This document shows positions 1 to 5,281 of a stretch of 5,281 nt of DNA, piece by piece. Source of the stretch: Sulfurovaceae bacterium (GTDB taxonomy: Bacteria; Campylobacterota; Campylobacteria; Campylobacterales; Sulfurovaceae); contig JAOZOG010000001.1 in NCBI GenBank assembly GCA_029933395.1, positions 37,201 to 42,481 of the forward strand, read 5' to 3'. The notes below the pieces were generated by a model. That model worked only from the letters and a program-made list of their open reading frames with translations. It ran no database searches and was not told the DNA's origin. The translations under genes and the position numbers were made by a program. Each line of letters opens with the position of its first letter. The first letter of the stretch is position 1.

Positions 1-1167
1 GAATCGGTGAGAGCGCACAGTCAGCGGCGACTTGCCTGTATGTTTGGCTGTTTTTGGCATATGGCACTCGATACAGAGTGAGCCTTTGGAGTCGGCCTTG
101 TGGTGCGTGTGCTGCTCGATCGTCTCCTGGTGCGGTCCGATGATGGAGCCGAACGAGTGGCACTTCATGCAGGCATCGTTGCCTTCGGGTTTTTTGGCTG
201 TGTTGGTCAGTTTGTGAGGGTCATGGCAGTTGATACAGGTGATTCCGTGATGGTACATCCTGTCATGGATATACTCATTTCCCTGTGTACGGTTTTTCCT
301 GGCGGCACCATTGGGCCAGAACTCTTTTGTCTCTTTGCCCAGAGAGAAGGGGGCCGGAAGTTTATAGTTGATAAGTGGCTTGCCTGATTCATATCCTTTG
401 GGGTAGTCTGTTGCATTCATCCACATATCCTGCGCAGAAGCGTGCTCTGTCTCTATGCGTTTGTCGCGGTTTCTCATATGGCACTGAAGGCAGACTTCAT
501 TGGTGCGTATGGGGTCTGCCAGGCTTGCCTTGAAGATTGGCGAATCCGGATCCTCTGCATGCTTGCTTCCCGGCCCATGACAGCTTTCGCAGGCGATAGC
601 GGGCTCGACCCTCTCTCCTGTGGACATGAAGCCGGTAAAGTGGCATCCATCACAGGTCGTTGAGGTCGGAAACTGATGATTGTCATGGGGATAGGAGTCA
701 TGGTACCAATATTTATAGGGCTTGAAGTGTTGCCATTTTCCGGTTTGGGAGTTCCACTGATAGTTGCCCAGTCTGAAATCCTCTTTGCCGTCGATGACGG
801 CAGGGATCATATAGCGCTGCTTGAACTTGCTTCCGATGGTATAGACTGCATCTTTGAGCGAAAAATCGGCATCTCCGGGCAGCTTGCTGAAGTCTCCCAC
901 AACTACGCTGCTATCCTTTTTGATCTCCTGTATCATTTTTGAGTGCATAGATGATTTCCAGTCGCGGTACTTCTCTGTGTGACACTTTTTACATCGTGCC
1001 GAACCGATAAAATGGGCTGCTTTTTGTGCTTCGGGTTGAAGGTCCAGATTCATCCCTGCGCGGGTTTTGGTCAGCTGTGTGTAGTAGGGGGTGATCTTTG
1101 GAAGATTGAACCATATCAGCAGAGCGACTATAAGCAGAAGCAGAAAGATAAGCAGGAATTTTTTCAT
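1..1167 (-). CDS. Membrane-anchored multiheme (at least heptaheme) cytochrome c, C-terminus cut by window edge
   Basis: The minus frame stays open from the ATG at 1167 to base 1 (389 residues, no stop), so the gene is partial. It begins MKKFLLIF and has one hydrophobic segment at about residues 4-20 with no obvious cleavage site, which suggests an N-terminal anchor with a periplasmic body. Seven heme-binding CXXCH motifs are present: CKKCH 59-63, CDGCH 172-176, CESCH 193-197, CLQCH 226-230, CINCH 311-315, CMKCH 333-337 and CIECH 365-369. Candidate distal heme ligands include H75 (WKSSMH), H203 (GPGSKH) and H387 (RSHRF). The order CESCHGPGSKH, CINCHDPH, CIECHMP resembles cytochrome c554-type multiheme proteins, some of which carry TPR domains; in those the heme region ends in a similar DHSFR-like motif, so little may be missing here. 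Electron transfer is the likely role; the redox partner and substrate are unknown. It is not the epsilon-Hao or NrfA type by motif layout. An AAAAGG ribosome site supports the start. Confidence 0.93.
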   Translation of the reverse strand, partial: MKKFLLIFLLLLIVALLIWFNLPKITPYYTQLTKTRAGMNLDLQPEAQKAAHFIGSARCKKCHTEKYRDWKSSMHSKMIQEIKKDSSVVVGDFSKLPGDADFSLKDAVYTIGSKFKQRYMIPAVIDGKEDFRLGNYQWNSQTGKWQHFKPYKYWYHDSYPHDNHQFPTSTTCDGCHFTGFMSTGERVEPAIACESCHGPGSKHAEDPDSPIFKASLADPIRTNEVCLQCHMRNRDKRIETEHASAQDMWMNATDYPKGYESGKPLINYKLPAPFSLGKETKEFWPNGAARKNRTQGNEYIHDRMYHHGITCINCHDPHKLTNTAKKPEGNDACMKCHSFGSIIGPHQETIEQHTHHKADSKGSLCIECHMPKTAKHTGKSPLTVRSHRF

Positions 1168-1176
1168 AGTATAAAG

Positions 1177-1182
1177 CCTTTT
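1177..1182 (-). promoter_or_regulatory. Ribosome binding site of the cytochrome gene
   Basis: AAAAGG on the minus strand lies 9 nt before the ATG at 1167. It fixes the start of the cytochrome and puts the hydrophobic anchor exactly at the N-terminus. A TATAAA at 1180-1185 overlaps this site, so it cannot sensibly serve as the -10 box for a leadered transcript. No other convincing promoter is visible between here and the hairpin. Confidence 0.7.
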
Positions 1183-1190
1183 ATAGAGAG

Positions 1191-1214
1191 ATTCGATATT
1201 CGATAGAGTACTCT
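1191..1214. repeat. Tandem 7-bp repeat next to a perfect 10-bp palindrome upstream of the cytochrome gene
   Basis: ATTCGAT occurs twice head to tail (1191-1197 and 1198-1204), and AGAGTACTCT (1205-1214) is a perfect palindrome. They lie 24-47 bp before the cytochrome start codon, where an operator or activator site would be expected. No known regulator motif is recognised, so a regulatory role is inference from position only. Short repeats like these can also arise by chance. Confidence 0.4.
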
Positions 1215-1265
1215 CAAAATTGTAGGGTACCTATTGTTAGAGGTGCCCTACGGCAATTCTAAGAG
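1211..1265 (-). terminator. Long imperfect hairpin, probable terminator of the ribE-cupin operon
   Basis: The inner arms 1222-1231 (GTAGGGTACC) and 1242-1251 (GGTGCCCTAC) pair over 10 positions around a 10-nt loop. The pairing is complete with one G.U if read on the plus strand, and has one C.A mismatch on the minus strand. Outer arms 1211-1221 and 1255-1265 add 9 pairs of 11 beyond a 3-nt bulge. On the minus strand the inner stem is followed by AATTTTGAG, a short U-run. It lies about 30-84 bp beyond the cupin stop and ahead of the cytochrome gene, which fits termination. The weak U-tract and the better pairing on the plus strand leave an operator or a dispersed repeat possible. Confidence 0.5.
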
Positions 1266-1294
1266 CCCTGCTGCCCTGTCCGGGATAGAGATCT

Positions 1295-1618
1295 TCAAGC
1301 GGATACAGGCTGATCTTTGGAAACACCCTTTATATGTATTGCCAGCCAGAGCGTTCCTCTTTTGGTCTCAAGCACACGATGTTGAGTTTTGGCAGGGATA
1401 AAAAGAGAGTCACCTCTTTTTAGTCTTTTCTCTTCGCCGTCAAGAGAGAGCAGCGCTTCTCCCTCCAGGACAACCACCCACTCATCCTCATCCTGGCAGT
1501 AGACTTTCTCTTCAAGCCGATCCGAGCTGACGATACGTATGATTTCAACGTTTTTATGCGAGAGTAACGTTTCGAAAGTCTCTCCTGCAGCGGGAACCGT
1601 ATAGTTGAAAAGATTCAT
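1295..1618 (-). CDS. Small single-domain cupin protein
   Basis: This encodes a 107-residue, apparently cytoplasmic protein of the cupin (double-stranded beta-helix) superfamily; no signal or membrane segment is visible. Cupin motif 1 is seen around YCQDEDEWVVVLEG (40-53), with E46 and G53 in the expected places but C41/Q42 where canonical cupins have histidines. Motif 2 is GDSLFIPAKTQH (69-80) with P75 and H80. The block QDEDEW followed by VVLEGEA is typical of a small bacterial cupin group whose biochemical function I do not know; metal binding would have to use an altered ligand set. The chosen start MNLFNYTVP matches the usual N-terminus of that group and lies 7 nt after the ribE stop. The frame also offers ATGATG at 1652-1657, which would overlap the ribE end by about 30 bp. 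Neither start has a strong Shine-Dalgarno sequence, so expression is probably coupled to ribE translation. Confidence 0.85.
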   Translation of the reverse strand: MNLFNYTVPAAGETFETLLSHKNVEIIRIVSSDRLEEKVYCQDEDEWVVVLEGEALLSLDGEEKRLKRGDSLFIPAKTQHRVLETKRGTLWLAIHIKGVSKDQPVSA

Positions 1619-1625
1619 CGAAGTA

Positions 1626-2243
1626 TCAATAGAGTGCCTGAATCTTGTCGACATCATCCCAGCTCATCGGTTTTTTGGCGGATCGGTGCTGGAGGATGTG
1701 GTCGATATAGCGGGCGAAGAGGTCGGTTTCGATATTGACTTTTGTACCGACTTTGTAGTCGCCTATCAGTGTCTCCCGTAATGTATGCGGAATGATTGTC
1801 AACCGGAAACTCTCGTTGTAAACTTCATTGACAGTAAGGCTGACACCGTCGATCGTGATGGAGCCTTTGGGAATGATATAGGCGATAGAGTTTGGCTCGA
1901 CTTTGATGATGTAGTCTGTCCCGTTGCTGCGTGTAGTGATGGAGGTCACTGTCCCGATGCAATCCACATGCCCCTGTACGACATGCCCTTCGAAGCGGTC
2001 ATCGAGCTGCATGGCCGGTTCGATATGGACTTTCCCCCTGATCTTGCTTTCGTCGATGATCGAGCGGGTTTCATCTGCCAGTTCCAGATCGAAGCCATCA
2101 GGGTTGACGCGGATGACAGTCAGGCAGACACCGTTGACGGCGATACTGTCTCCGACTTTTGCTTTATAGGGAGAGCGGATACTCAGGATATTGTTTGCAT
2201 AGCGTTTGACAGTTGCGATCTCTCTGATAAGTCCGGTAAACAT
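1626..2243 (-). CDS. ribE: Riboflavin synthase, alpha subunit
   Basis: RibE catalyses the last step of riboflavin synthesis: two 6,7-dimethyl-8-ribityllumazine molecules dismutate to riboflavin and the pyrimidinedione that is recycled. It acts in the cytoplasm, typically as a homotrimer. The 205-residue product has the usual length and the diagnostic N-terminus MFTGLI. Two lumazine-binding barrels are visible: NGVCLTV at 37-43 in the first, and DGVSLTVN at 132-139 with IIPHTLRETLIG (150-161) in the second. GHVVQGHVD (86-94) joins them with its two conserved histidines, and VNIETDLFARYI (169-180) leads into the C-terminal helix. The start is supported by AAAAAGG at 2249-2255, 5 nt upstream, and by a minus-strand promoter. 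The frame extends upstream to 2462, but that stretch is antisense to mnmG and is rejected. The gene symbol follows the ribE usage for riboflavin synthase; some databases use ribC. Confidence 0.96.
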   Translation of the reverse strand: MFTGLIREIATVKRYANNILSIRSPYKAKVGDSIAVNGVCLTVIRVNPDGFDLELADETRSIIDESKIRGKVHIEPAMQLDDRFEGHVVQGHVDCIGTVTSITTRSNGTDYIIKVEPNSIAYIIPKGSITIDGVSLTVNEVYNESFRLTIIPHTLRETLIGDYKVGTKVNIETDLFARYIDHILQHRSAKKPMSWDDVDKIQALY

Positions 2244-2250
2244 AGGCGCC

Positions 2251-2263
2251 TTTTTGCTATAAT
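2251..2263 (+). promoter_or_regulatory. Promoter of mnmG (extended Campylobacterota type)
   Basis: TTTTTG (2251-2256), one base, then a perfect TATAAT (2258-2263) reproduces the T-tract plus G-N-TATAAT sigma70 promoter described for Campylobacter and its relatives, where a -35 box is often absent. The predicted transcript start is near 2270, giving a leader of about 30 nt. That leader holds AGGA (2290-2293), 7 nt before the mnmG ATG. The T-tract lies over the complement of the ribE ribosome site. Confidence 0.72.
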
Positions 2264-2270
2264 AGGGATA

Positions 2271-2282
2271 ATTATAACAAAA
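2271..2282 (-). promoter_or_regulatory. Promoter of the ribE-cupin operon
   Basis: Read on the minus strand, this is TTTTG, one base, then a perfect TATAAT (2276-2271): the same architecture as the opposing mnmG promoter. Transcription would start near 2264 and give a leader of about 20 nt carrying the AAAAAGG site of ribE. Only 7 bp separate the two -10 boxes, so RNA polymerase could probably not open both promoters at once on the same molecule. Confidence 0.68.
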
Positions 2283-2300
2283 GTATATCAGGAAGCAAGA

Positions 2301-4169
2301 ATGAATTATGATGTGATCGTGATAGGCGGTGGACATGCCGGGATCGAAGCCTCTCTGGCTGCAGCCAGAATGGGGGTAAAAACACTGCTTATTACCATAT
2401 TGGCCGAACAGATTGGTGCATCGAGCTGCAATCCGGCGATCGGAGGATTGGCAAAAGGACACCTGGTCAAGGAGGTCGATGCCCTGGGCGGTGAAATGGG
2501 CCTGGCGACGGATGCGACGGGCCTGCAGTTTCGCACACTCAATGCCTCCAAAGGGCCGGCAGTACGCGGATCACGGGCGCAGATCGATATGGATCGCTAC
2601 CGTATCTATATGCGAGAAGTGGTACTCAACACGGAAAATCTGGAAGTCAAGCAGGAGATTGTGACCGGCTTGAAGATCGAGAAAGGTGTCGTAGAGGGGG
2701 TCGAGACGCAACTGGGCAATCACTATACTGCATCCAAAGTGATCATTGCGGCAGGGACTTTTCTGGATGGGACGATCCATATCGGCGACAGGCAGCAGAA
2801 GGCGGGACGACAGGGTGAGTTCGCTTCGATCGAGCTGGCAGCGTATCTGCGCAGCCTGGGATTGACGATCGGGCGGCTCAAGACGGGCACCTGTGCACGC
2901 ATCGACGGAAAGAGCATCGACTTTGAGGTGATGGAGCGTCAGGGCGGTGACGAGCCGCCGATTCCCTTCTCGTTTCGGACGAATCGTGCAGATTTTCACC
3001 CCGAACAGATGCCCTGCCATGTCGCCTATACCAATGAGGAGACCCATGAGATTATAGAGCGAAACTTCGATCGCGCACCACTCTTCTCGGGCCAGATCGA
3101 AGGGGTCGGTCCGCGCTATTGTCCCAGCATCGAAGACAAAGTCAATCGATTCAGGGAGAGGCCGAGACACCAGATATTTGTAGAGCCACAGACAAGAGAA
3201 GCGACAGAGTACTATATCAACGGTATGAGTACTTCGCTCCCTACCGATGTGCAGCTCGATATGATCCGTTCAGTCGAAGGCATGCAGGAAGCCAAAATCG
3301 TCCGCTACGGGTACGCCATCGAATATGATTTTATCCAGCCAACTGATCTGAAGCATACTCTGGAGACAAAAAAGATATCGGGACTCTACTGTGCCGGGCA
3401 GATCAACGGTACCACAGGATATGAAGAGGCGGCAGCACAGGGTCTGATGGCAGGCATCAATGCTGCACTGGCTGTGCTGGGGGAAGAGCCTTTTGTTTTA
3501 GGCAGAGATGAAGCTTACATTGGCGTACTGATCGATGACCTGGTGACCAAAGGAACCAGAGAGCCTTATCGGATGTTTACCAGCCGCGCGGAGTACCGAC
3601 TGCTACTCAGAGAGGATAATGCCGATATAAGACTTTCGCACTATGGTGGCAAACTGGGGCTTCTCGATCAGGCATACGCACTAAAAGTCGAGGAGAAAAA
3701 AGAGGCAATTGAAGAGGCATTACATTTTCTCCGGGAAAACTTCGCGACACCGACACGAGAGTTCCTTGCACAGCTTGAGGCGATAGGTCAGATGAAGATC
3801 AATGACAAAACCTACTGGATGGATATCATCGGTAGAGGTGATTTCGACCGGGAAAAGCTTATCATGCTGCTTCCCTCCTTCGATCGTTACAGTGATGAGG
3901 TGATCGAGCAGGTGCTGATCGAAGCCAAATACAGCCGCTATATCGAAAAACAGCAGCAGCAGATCGACAAAATGCATGAGATGCTGAAGGTGAAGATTCC
4001 GGAAGGGTTCGATTTCACAAAAGTTTCCGGTCTCAGCAATGAAATCGTCGAAAAACTCGAAGCGATTGCGCCCCCTACACTTTTCGCTGCATCGGAGATC
4101 TCGGGAGTGACGCCGGCGGCACTGGAGATACTGCACGTCTACATCAGGATGGGGCAAAAGAGGAGATAG
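2301..4169 (+). CDS. mnmG: tRNA uridine-5-carboxymethylaminomethyl modification enzyme MnmG (GidA)
   Basis: MnmG is the FAD-dependent partner of the GTPase MnmE. Together they use a methylene-tetrahydrofolate carbon to add an (carboxymethyl)aminomethyl group to C5 of wobble U34 in certain cytoplasmic tRNAs. The 622-residue length is normal for the long form. Visible landmarks are the FAD Rossmann motif GGGHAG (9-14), SSCNPAIGG with C43, GPRYCPSIE (270-278) with C274, the second family signature starting AGQINGTTGYEEAA (365-378), and the C-terminal helical domain with GLSNE (577-581) and GVTPAALEIL near the end. C43 and C274 correspond to the two conserved cysteines of the family. The start MNYDVIVIGG has AGGA 7 nt upstream and its own promoter. 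The same frame is open back to 1785, but that part is antisense to ribE and precedes the FAD motif, so it is rejected. No frameshift or missing key residue was seen. Confidence 0.98.
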   Translation: MNYDVIVIGGGHAGIEASLAAARMGVKTLLITILAEQIGASSCNPAIGGLAKGHLVKEVDALGGEMGLATDATGLQFRTLNASKGPAVRGSRAQIDMDRYRIYMREVVLNTENLEVKQEIVTGLKIEKGVVEGVETQLGNHYTASKVIIAAGTFLDGTIHIGDRQQKAGRQGEFASIELAAYLRSLGLTIGRLKTGTCARIDGKSIDFEVMERQGGDEPPIPFSFRTNRADFHPEQMPCHVAYTNEETHEIIERNFDRAPLFSGQIEGVGPRYCPSIEDKVNRFRERPRHQIFVEPQTREATEYYINGMSTSLPTDVQLDMIRSVEGMQEAKIVRYGYAIEYDFIQPTDLKHTLETKKISGLYCAGQINGTTGYEEAAAQGLMAGINAALAVLGEEPFVLGRDEAYIGVLIDDLVTKGTREPYRMFTSRAEYRLLLREDNADIRLSHYGGKLGLLDQAYALKVEEKKEAIEEALHFLRENFATPTREFLAQLEAIGQMKINDKTYWMDIIGRGDFDREKLIMLLPSFDRYSDEVIEQVLIEAKYSRYIEKQQQQIDKMHEMLKVKIPEGFDFTKVSGLSNEIVEKLEAIAPPTLFAASEISGVTPAALEILHVYIRMGQKRR

Positions 4170-4232
4170 GCGTCGGGTAAACTTCGCGTGTCATTTTTGA
4201 TCGCATAACATTAATCAAAATAAGGAAAAACA
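4170..4232 (+). other. Short spacer between mnmG and the next gene
   Basis: This 63-bp gap has a weak AT-only inverted repeat, TTTTGAT (4195-4201) and ATCAAAA (4214-4220) around a 12-nt loop. It lacks the GC-rich stem expected of a terminator. TTTTTG (4194-4199) recalls the local promoter style, but no good TATAAT follows it. AAGGA (4222-4226) is the ribosome site for the GTG at 4233. Read-through from mnmG seems likely, with a weak promoter as the alternative. Confidence 0.4.
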
Positions 4233-5111
4233 GTGGCAAGTTATTATTACGCTTACAGCGGACACAAATATGGACTGGACCGGGTGCGGCGGGGTGTCGC
4301 ACTGATCAAAATGCTGAAAGAAAACGGCATCGAGATGCAGCTGCTCGTCAATGACTTTCGGGCTGGTTTGGCAGCTCAGGATCTTGGGGTCGGAGGAGCG
4401 GTCACGATCGAAACGATTCTGGATGTCGATGCGGTTGCCCAGAGGGGAGATAGTGTCGTTCTTGACACGCTCGAGGATACAGCCAGCCGTTTGGAGCAGT
4501 ATGCAGATCGATTCTCTCCTCTTTTTGTCGTAACCGATCATTGTGACCTCTCCTCGCAGTTTGGGGAAGTGCTTCTCAAGCCCGCCTGTGAAGAGGAGGC
4601 GAAGTGTATCGAGACTCCGATTATCGATCCTGCCTACTTTCAAATAGAAGAAAAAAACCAGAAAGAAGAGCGAATACTCTTTATTTATGGAGATGCTGAT
4701 TATGAAAAAGAGATTCTGGCGCATCGTGAATTTTTTGAAGAGGCGGGAATGGATCTACTGCTGGGATACTACTTTTTCGTCAAATATGAGGGGGAGCTTG
4801 CAAAACTGTTTCACCAGCTTTATGAGCCGGAAGAGTATGTTGAGCTTCTTGGGAGCAGGAGCAGGATTCTTACGGCATCGGCACAGAGCGCGTTCGAGGC
4901 GAAGGCCGCTGGAGCAGATGTGGTCTATATGCAAAAGAGAGAGGAGAGCGATTGCCTGCTGGCACGGCTGGCAGACTACAATATCAAAATAATTGATGGT
5001 TTTGACGAAAAAGGCCTAAAAAATTGGATTTTAGCACCGAAAAAGAGTGAAAAAGAGATCGAATCGTTTGATAATGTCAGCAAACAGCTTGTTGCTCTGT
5101 TGAATTTATAA
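4233..5111 (+). CDS. Unrecognised 292-residue protein, possibly PseG-like or GT-B-type fold
   Basis: I do not recognise this protein as a named family. It starts at GTG, with AGGA (4223-4226) 6 nt upstream, and has no signal peptide or membrane segment, so it is probably cytoplasmic. Two alternating alpha/beta halves can be seen. Residues 1 to about 130 contain YSGHKYGLDRVRR (8-20), which resembles the glycine-histidine loop and following helix of the PseG sugar hydrolases and related GT-B enzymes. The second half starts near RILFIYGD and contains EEYVELLGS followed by TASAQSAFEAKAAGADVVYM, which parallels the donor-binding region of the same fold (a helix, then a small-residue loop, then a strand). 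These are fold-level similarities judged by eye, not a family assignment. A link to nucleotide-sugar or surface-glycan chemistry is only a guess. The gene sits between mnmG and petA without an evident link to either. It could share the mnmG transcript. Confidence 0.88.
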   Translation: MASYYYAYSGHKYGLDRVRRGVALIKMLKENGIEMQLLVNDFRAGLAAQDLGVGGAVTIETILDVDAVAQRGDSVVLDTLEDTASRLEQYADRFSPLFVVTDHCDLSSQFGEVLLKPACEEEAKCIETPIIDPAYFQIEEKNQKEERILFIYGDADYEKEILAHREFFEEAGMDLLLGYYFFVKYEGELAKLFHQLYEPEEYVELLGSRSRILTASAQSAFEAKAAGADVVYMQKREESDCLLARLADYNIKIIDGFDEKGLKNWILAPKKSEKEIESFDNVSKQLVALLNL

Positions 5112-5122
5112 ACATTTAATGC

Positions 5123-5137
5123 TTTGTGGCTTATAAT
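5123..5137 (+). promoter_or_regulatory. Promoter of petA
   Basis: A perfect TATAAT (5132-5137) lies in the 57-bp gap before petA, with TTTG at 5123-5126 upstream; no correctly spaced -35 box is visible. Transcription would begin near 5143-5145 and give a leader of about 25 nt. This gives petA and its presumed downstream partners expression independent of mnmG. No terminator hairpin is visible in the gap, so some read-through from upstream is also possible. Confidence 0.6.
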
Positions 5138-5168
5138 TGGGGGACTAAATTCTAATTAAAGGAAAGGT

Positions 5169-5281
5169 ATGAGTAACAGAAGGGACTTTATGGGTAAGGC
5201 TCTGGGCGGTTTTACTGCGTTGGGTGGTATCGCTGCTTTATACGCGATGAAACGAACGTGGGATCCATTGCCAAGTGTCAA
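5169..5281 (+). CDS. petA: Ubiquinol-cytochrome c reductase Rieske iron-sulfur subunit, N-terminal part
   Basis: Only 37 codons are in the window and the gene continues past the right edge. The Rieske subunit of the cytochrome bc1 complex carries a [2Fe-2S] cluster in the periplasm and passes electrons from menaquinol or ubiquinol to cytochrome c1. The visible part is a twin-arginine export and anchor segment: NRRDFMGK (3-10), then a hydrophobic glycine- and alanine-rich helix (about 11-26), then MKRTWDPLPSV. The TWDPLPSV ending of this segment is characteristic, as I recall, of Campylobacterota Rieske proteins. The cluster-binding CTHLGC and CPCHGS motifs would lie outside the window and cannot be confirmed. 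A strong ribosome site (AGGA at 5160-5163, with a second AAAGG at 5163-5167) and its own promoter support the start. petB and petC would be expected next. A different Tat-exported Fe-S protein is the main alternative. Confidence 0.82.
   Translation, partial: MSNRRDFMGKALGGFTALGGIAALYAMKRTWDPLPSV

Noticed and set aside
32..942. Several plus-strand open frames (for example 100-387, 442-663, 676-942)
   Set aside because: They are opposite the cytochrome gene, whose seven CXXCH motifs and unbroken 389-codon frame leave no doubt about the coding strand.
1180..1185. TATAAA on the minus strand as the -10 box of the cytochrome gene
   Set aside because: It overlaps the AAAAGG ribosome site, so a transcript starting from it would lack that site.
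1785..2300. In-frame 172-codon upstream extension of mnmG on the plus strand
   Set aside because: It is fully antisense to the clear riboflavin synthase gene. MnmG proteins start directly before the GGGHAG FAD motif, which is at residue 9 from the ATG at 2301, and the promoter and ribosome site for that start lie at 2251-2293.
2244..2462. Upstream extension of the ribE frame on the minus strand
   Set aside because: Riboflavin synthase begins at MFTGLI, and the extra residues are antisense to the start of mnmG and resemble nothing.
2571..3170. 199-codon minus-strand open frame inside mnmG
   Set aside because: It is a shadow of the mnmG coding sequence with no ribosome site and no recognisable domain.
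3952..3963. CAG-rich triplet run in mnmG
   Set aside because: It encodes a short glutamine stretch in a helical region where MnmG proteins are normally glutamine-rich; it is not an expanded or unusual repeat.
4195..4220. Inverted repeat after mnmG as a rho-independent terminator
   Set aside because: The stem has only 7 mostly A-T pairs around a 12-nt loop with no U-tract following, so it is too weak to call.
4215..4724. 169-codon minus-strand open frame opposite the 292-residue gene
   Set aside because: Its sequence looks like reverse translation noise, with no plausible start site. The plus-strand frame is longer, has a ribosome site and shows regular alpha/beta patterning.

Overview
The window looks like chromosomal DNA of a Campylobacterota (Epsilonproteobacteria) member, probably a free-living sulfur- or hydrogen-oxidising relative of Sulfurovum, Sulfurimonas or Nitratifractor. 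Three things suggest this: the wording of the MnmG and Rieske proteins, sigma70 promoters built as T-tract plus G-N-TATAAT with no clear -35 box, and a multiheme cytochrome beside housekeeping genes. The base composition looks moderate. The genus cannot be fixed from the sequence alone.

Left half, minus strand. A membrane-anchored c-type cytochrome with seven CXXCH motifs starts at 1167 and runs off the left edge with no stop codon. A 127-bp gap (1168-1294) holds its ribosome binding site, a 7-bp tandem repeat, a perfect 10-bp palindrome and a long imperfect hairpin. Further right, also on the minus strand, ribE (riboflavin synthase, 2243 to 1626) is followed after 7 bp by a small cupin gene (1618 to 1295). 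These two probably form one operon, and the hairpin is the likely terminator behind it.

Right half, plus strand. mnmG (tRNA wobble-uridine modification, 2301-4169) diverges from ribE. The 57-bp spacer contains two back-to-back promoters of the same architecture. After a 63-bp gap comes an unrecognised 292-residue protein (4233-5111) with a faint resemblance to PseG-like, GT-B-type sugar enzymes. The last gene, with its own promoter, is the start of petA, the Tat-exported Rieske subunit of the cytochrome bc1 complex, cut by the right edge.

How the genes relate: RibE makes riboflavin, the precursor of the FAD that MnmG needs, so the divergent pair may share flavin logic, but this is only inference. 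The multiheme cytochrome and PetA both belong to periplasmic electron transport, though nothing here shows that they work together. No mobile element, CRISPR array, tRNA or rRNA was seen, and I find no clear undescribed multi-gene system. The least explained items are the heptaheme cytochrome, the 292-residue protein and the repeats upstream of the cytochrome gene.
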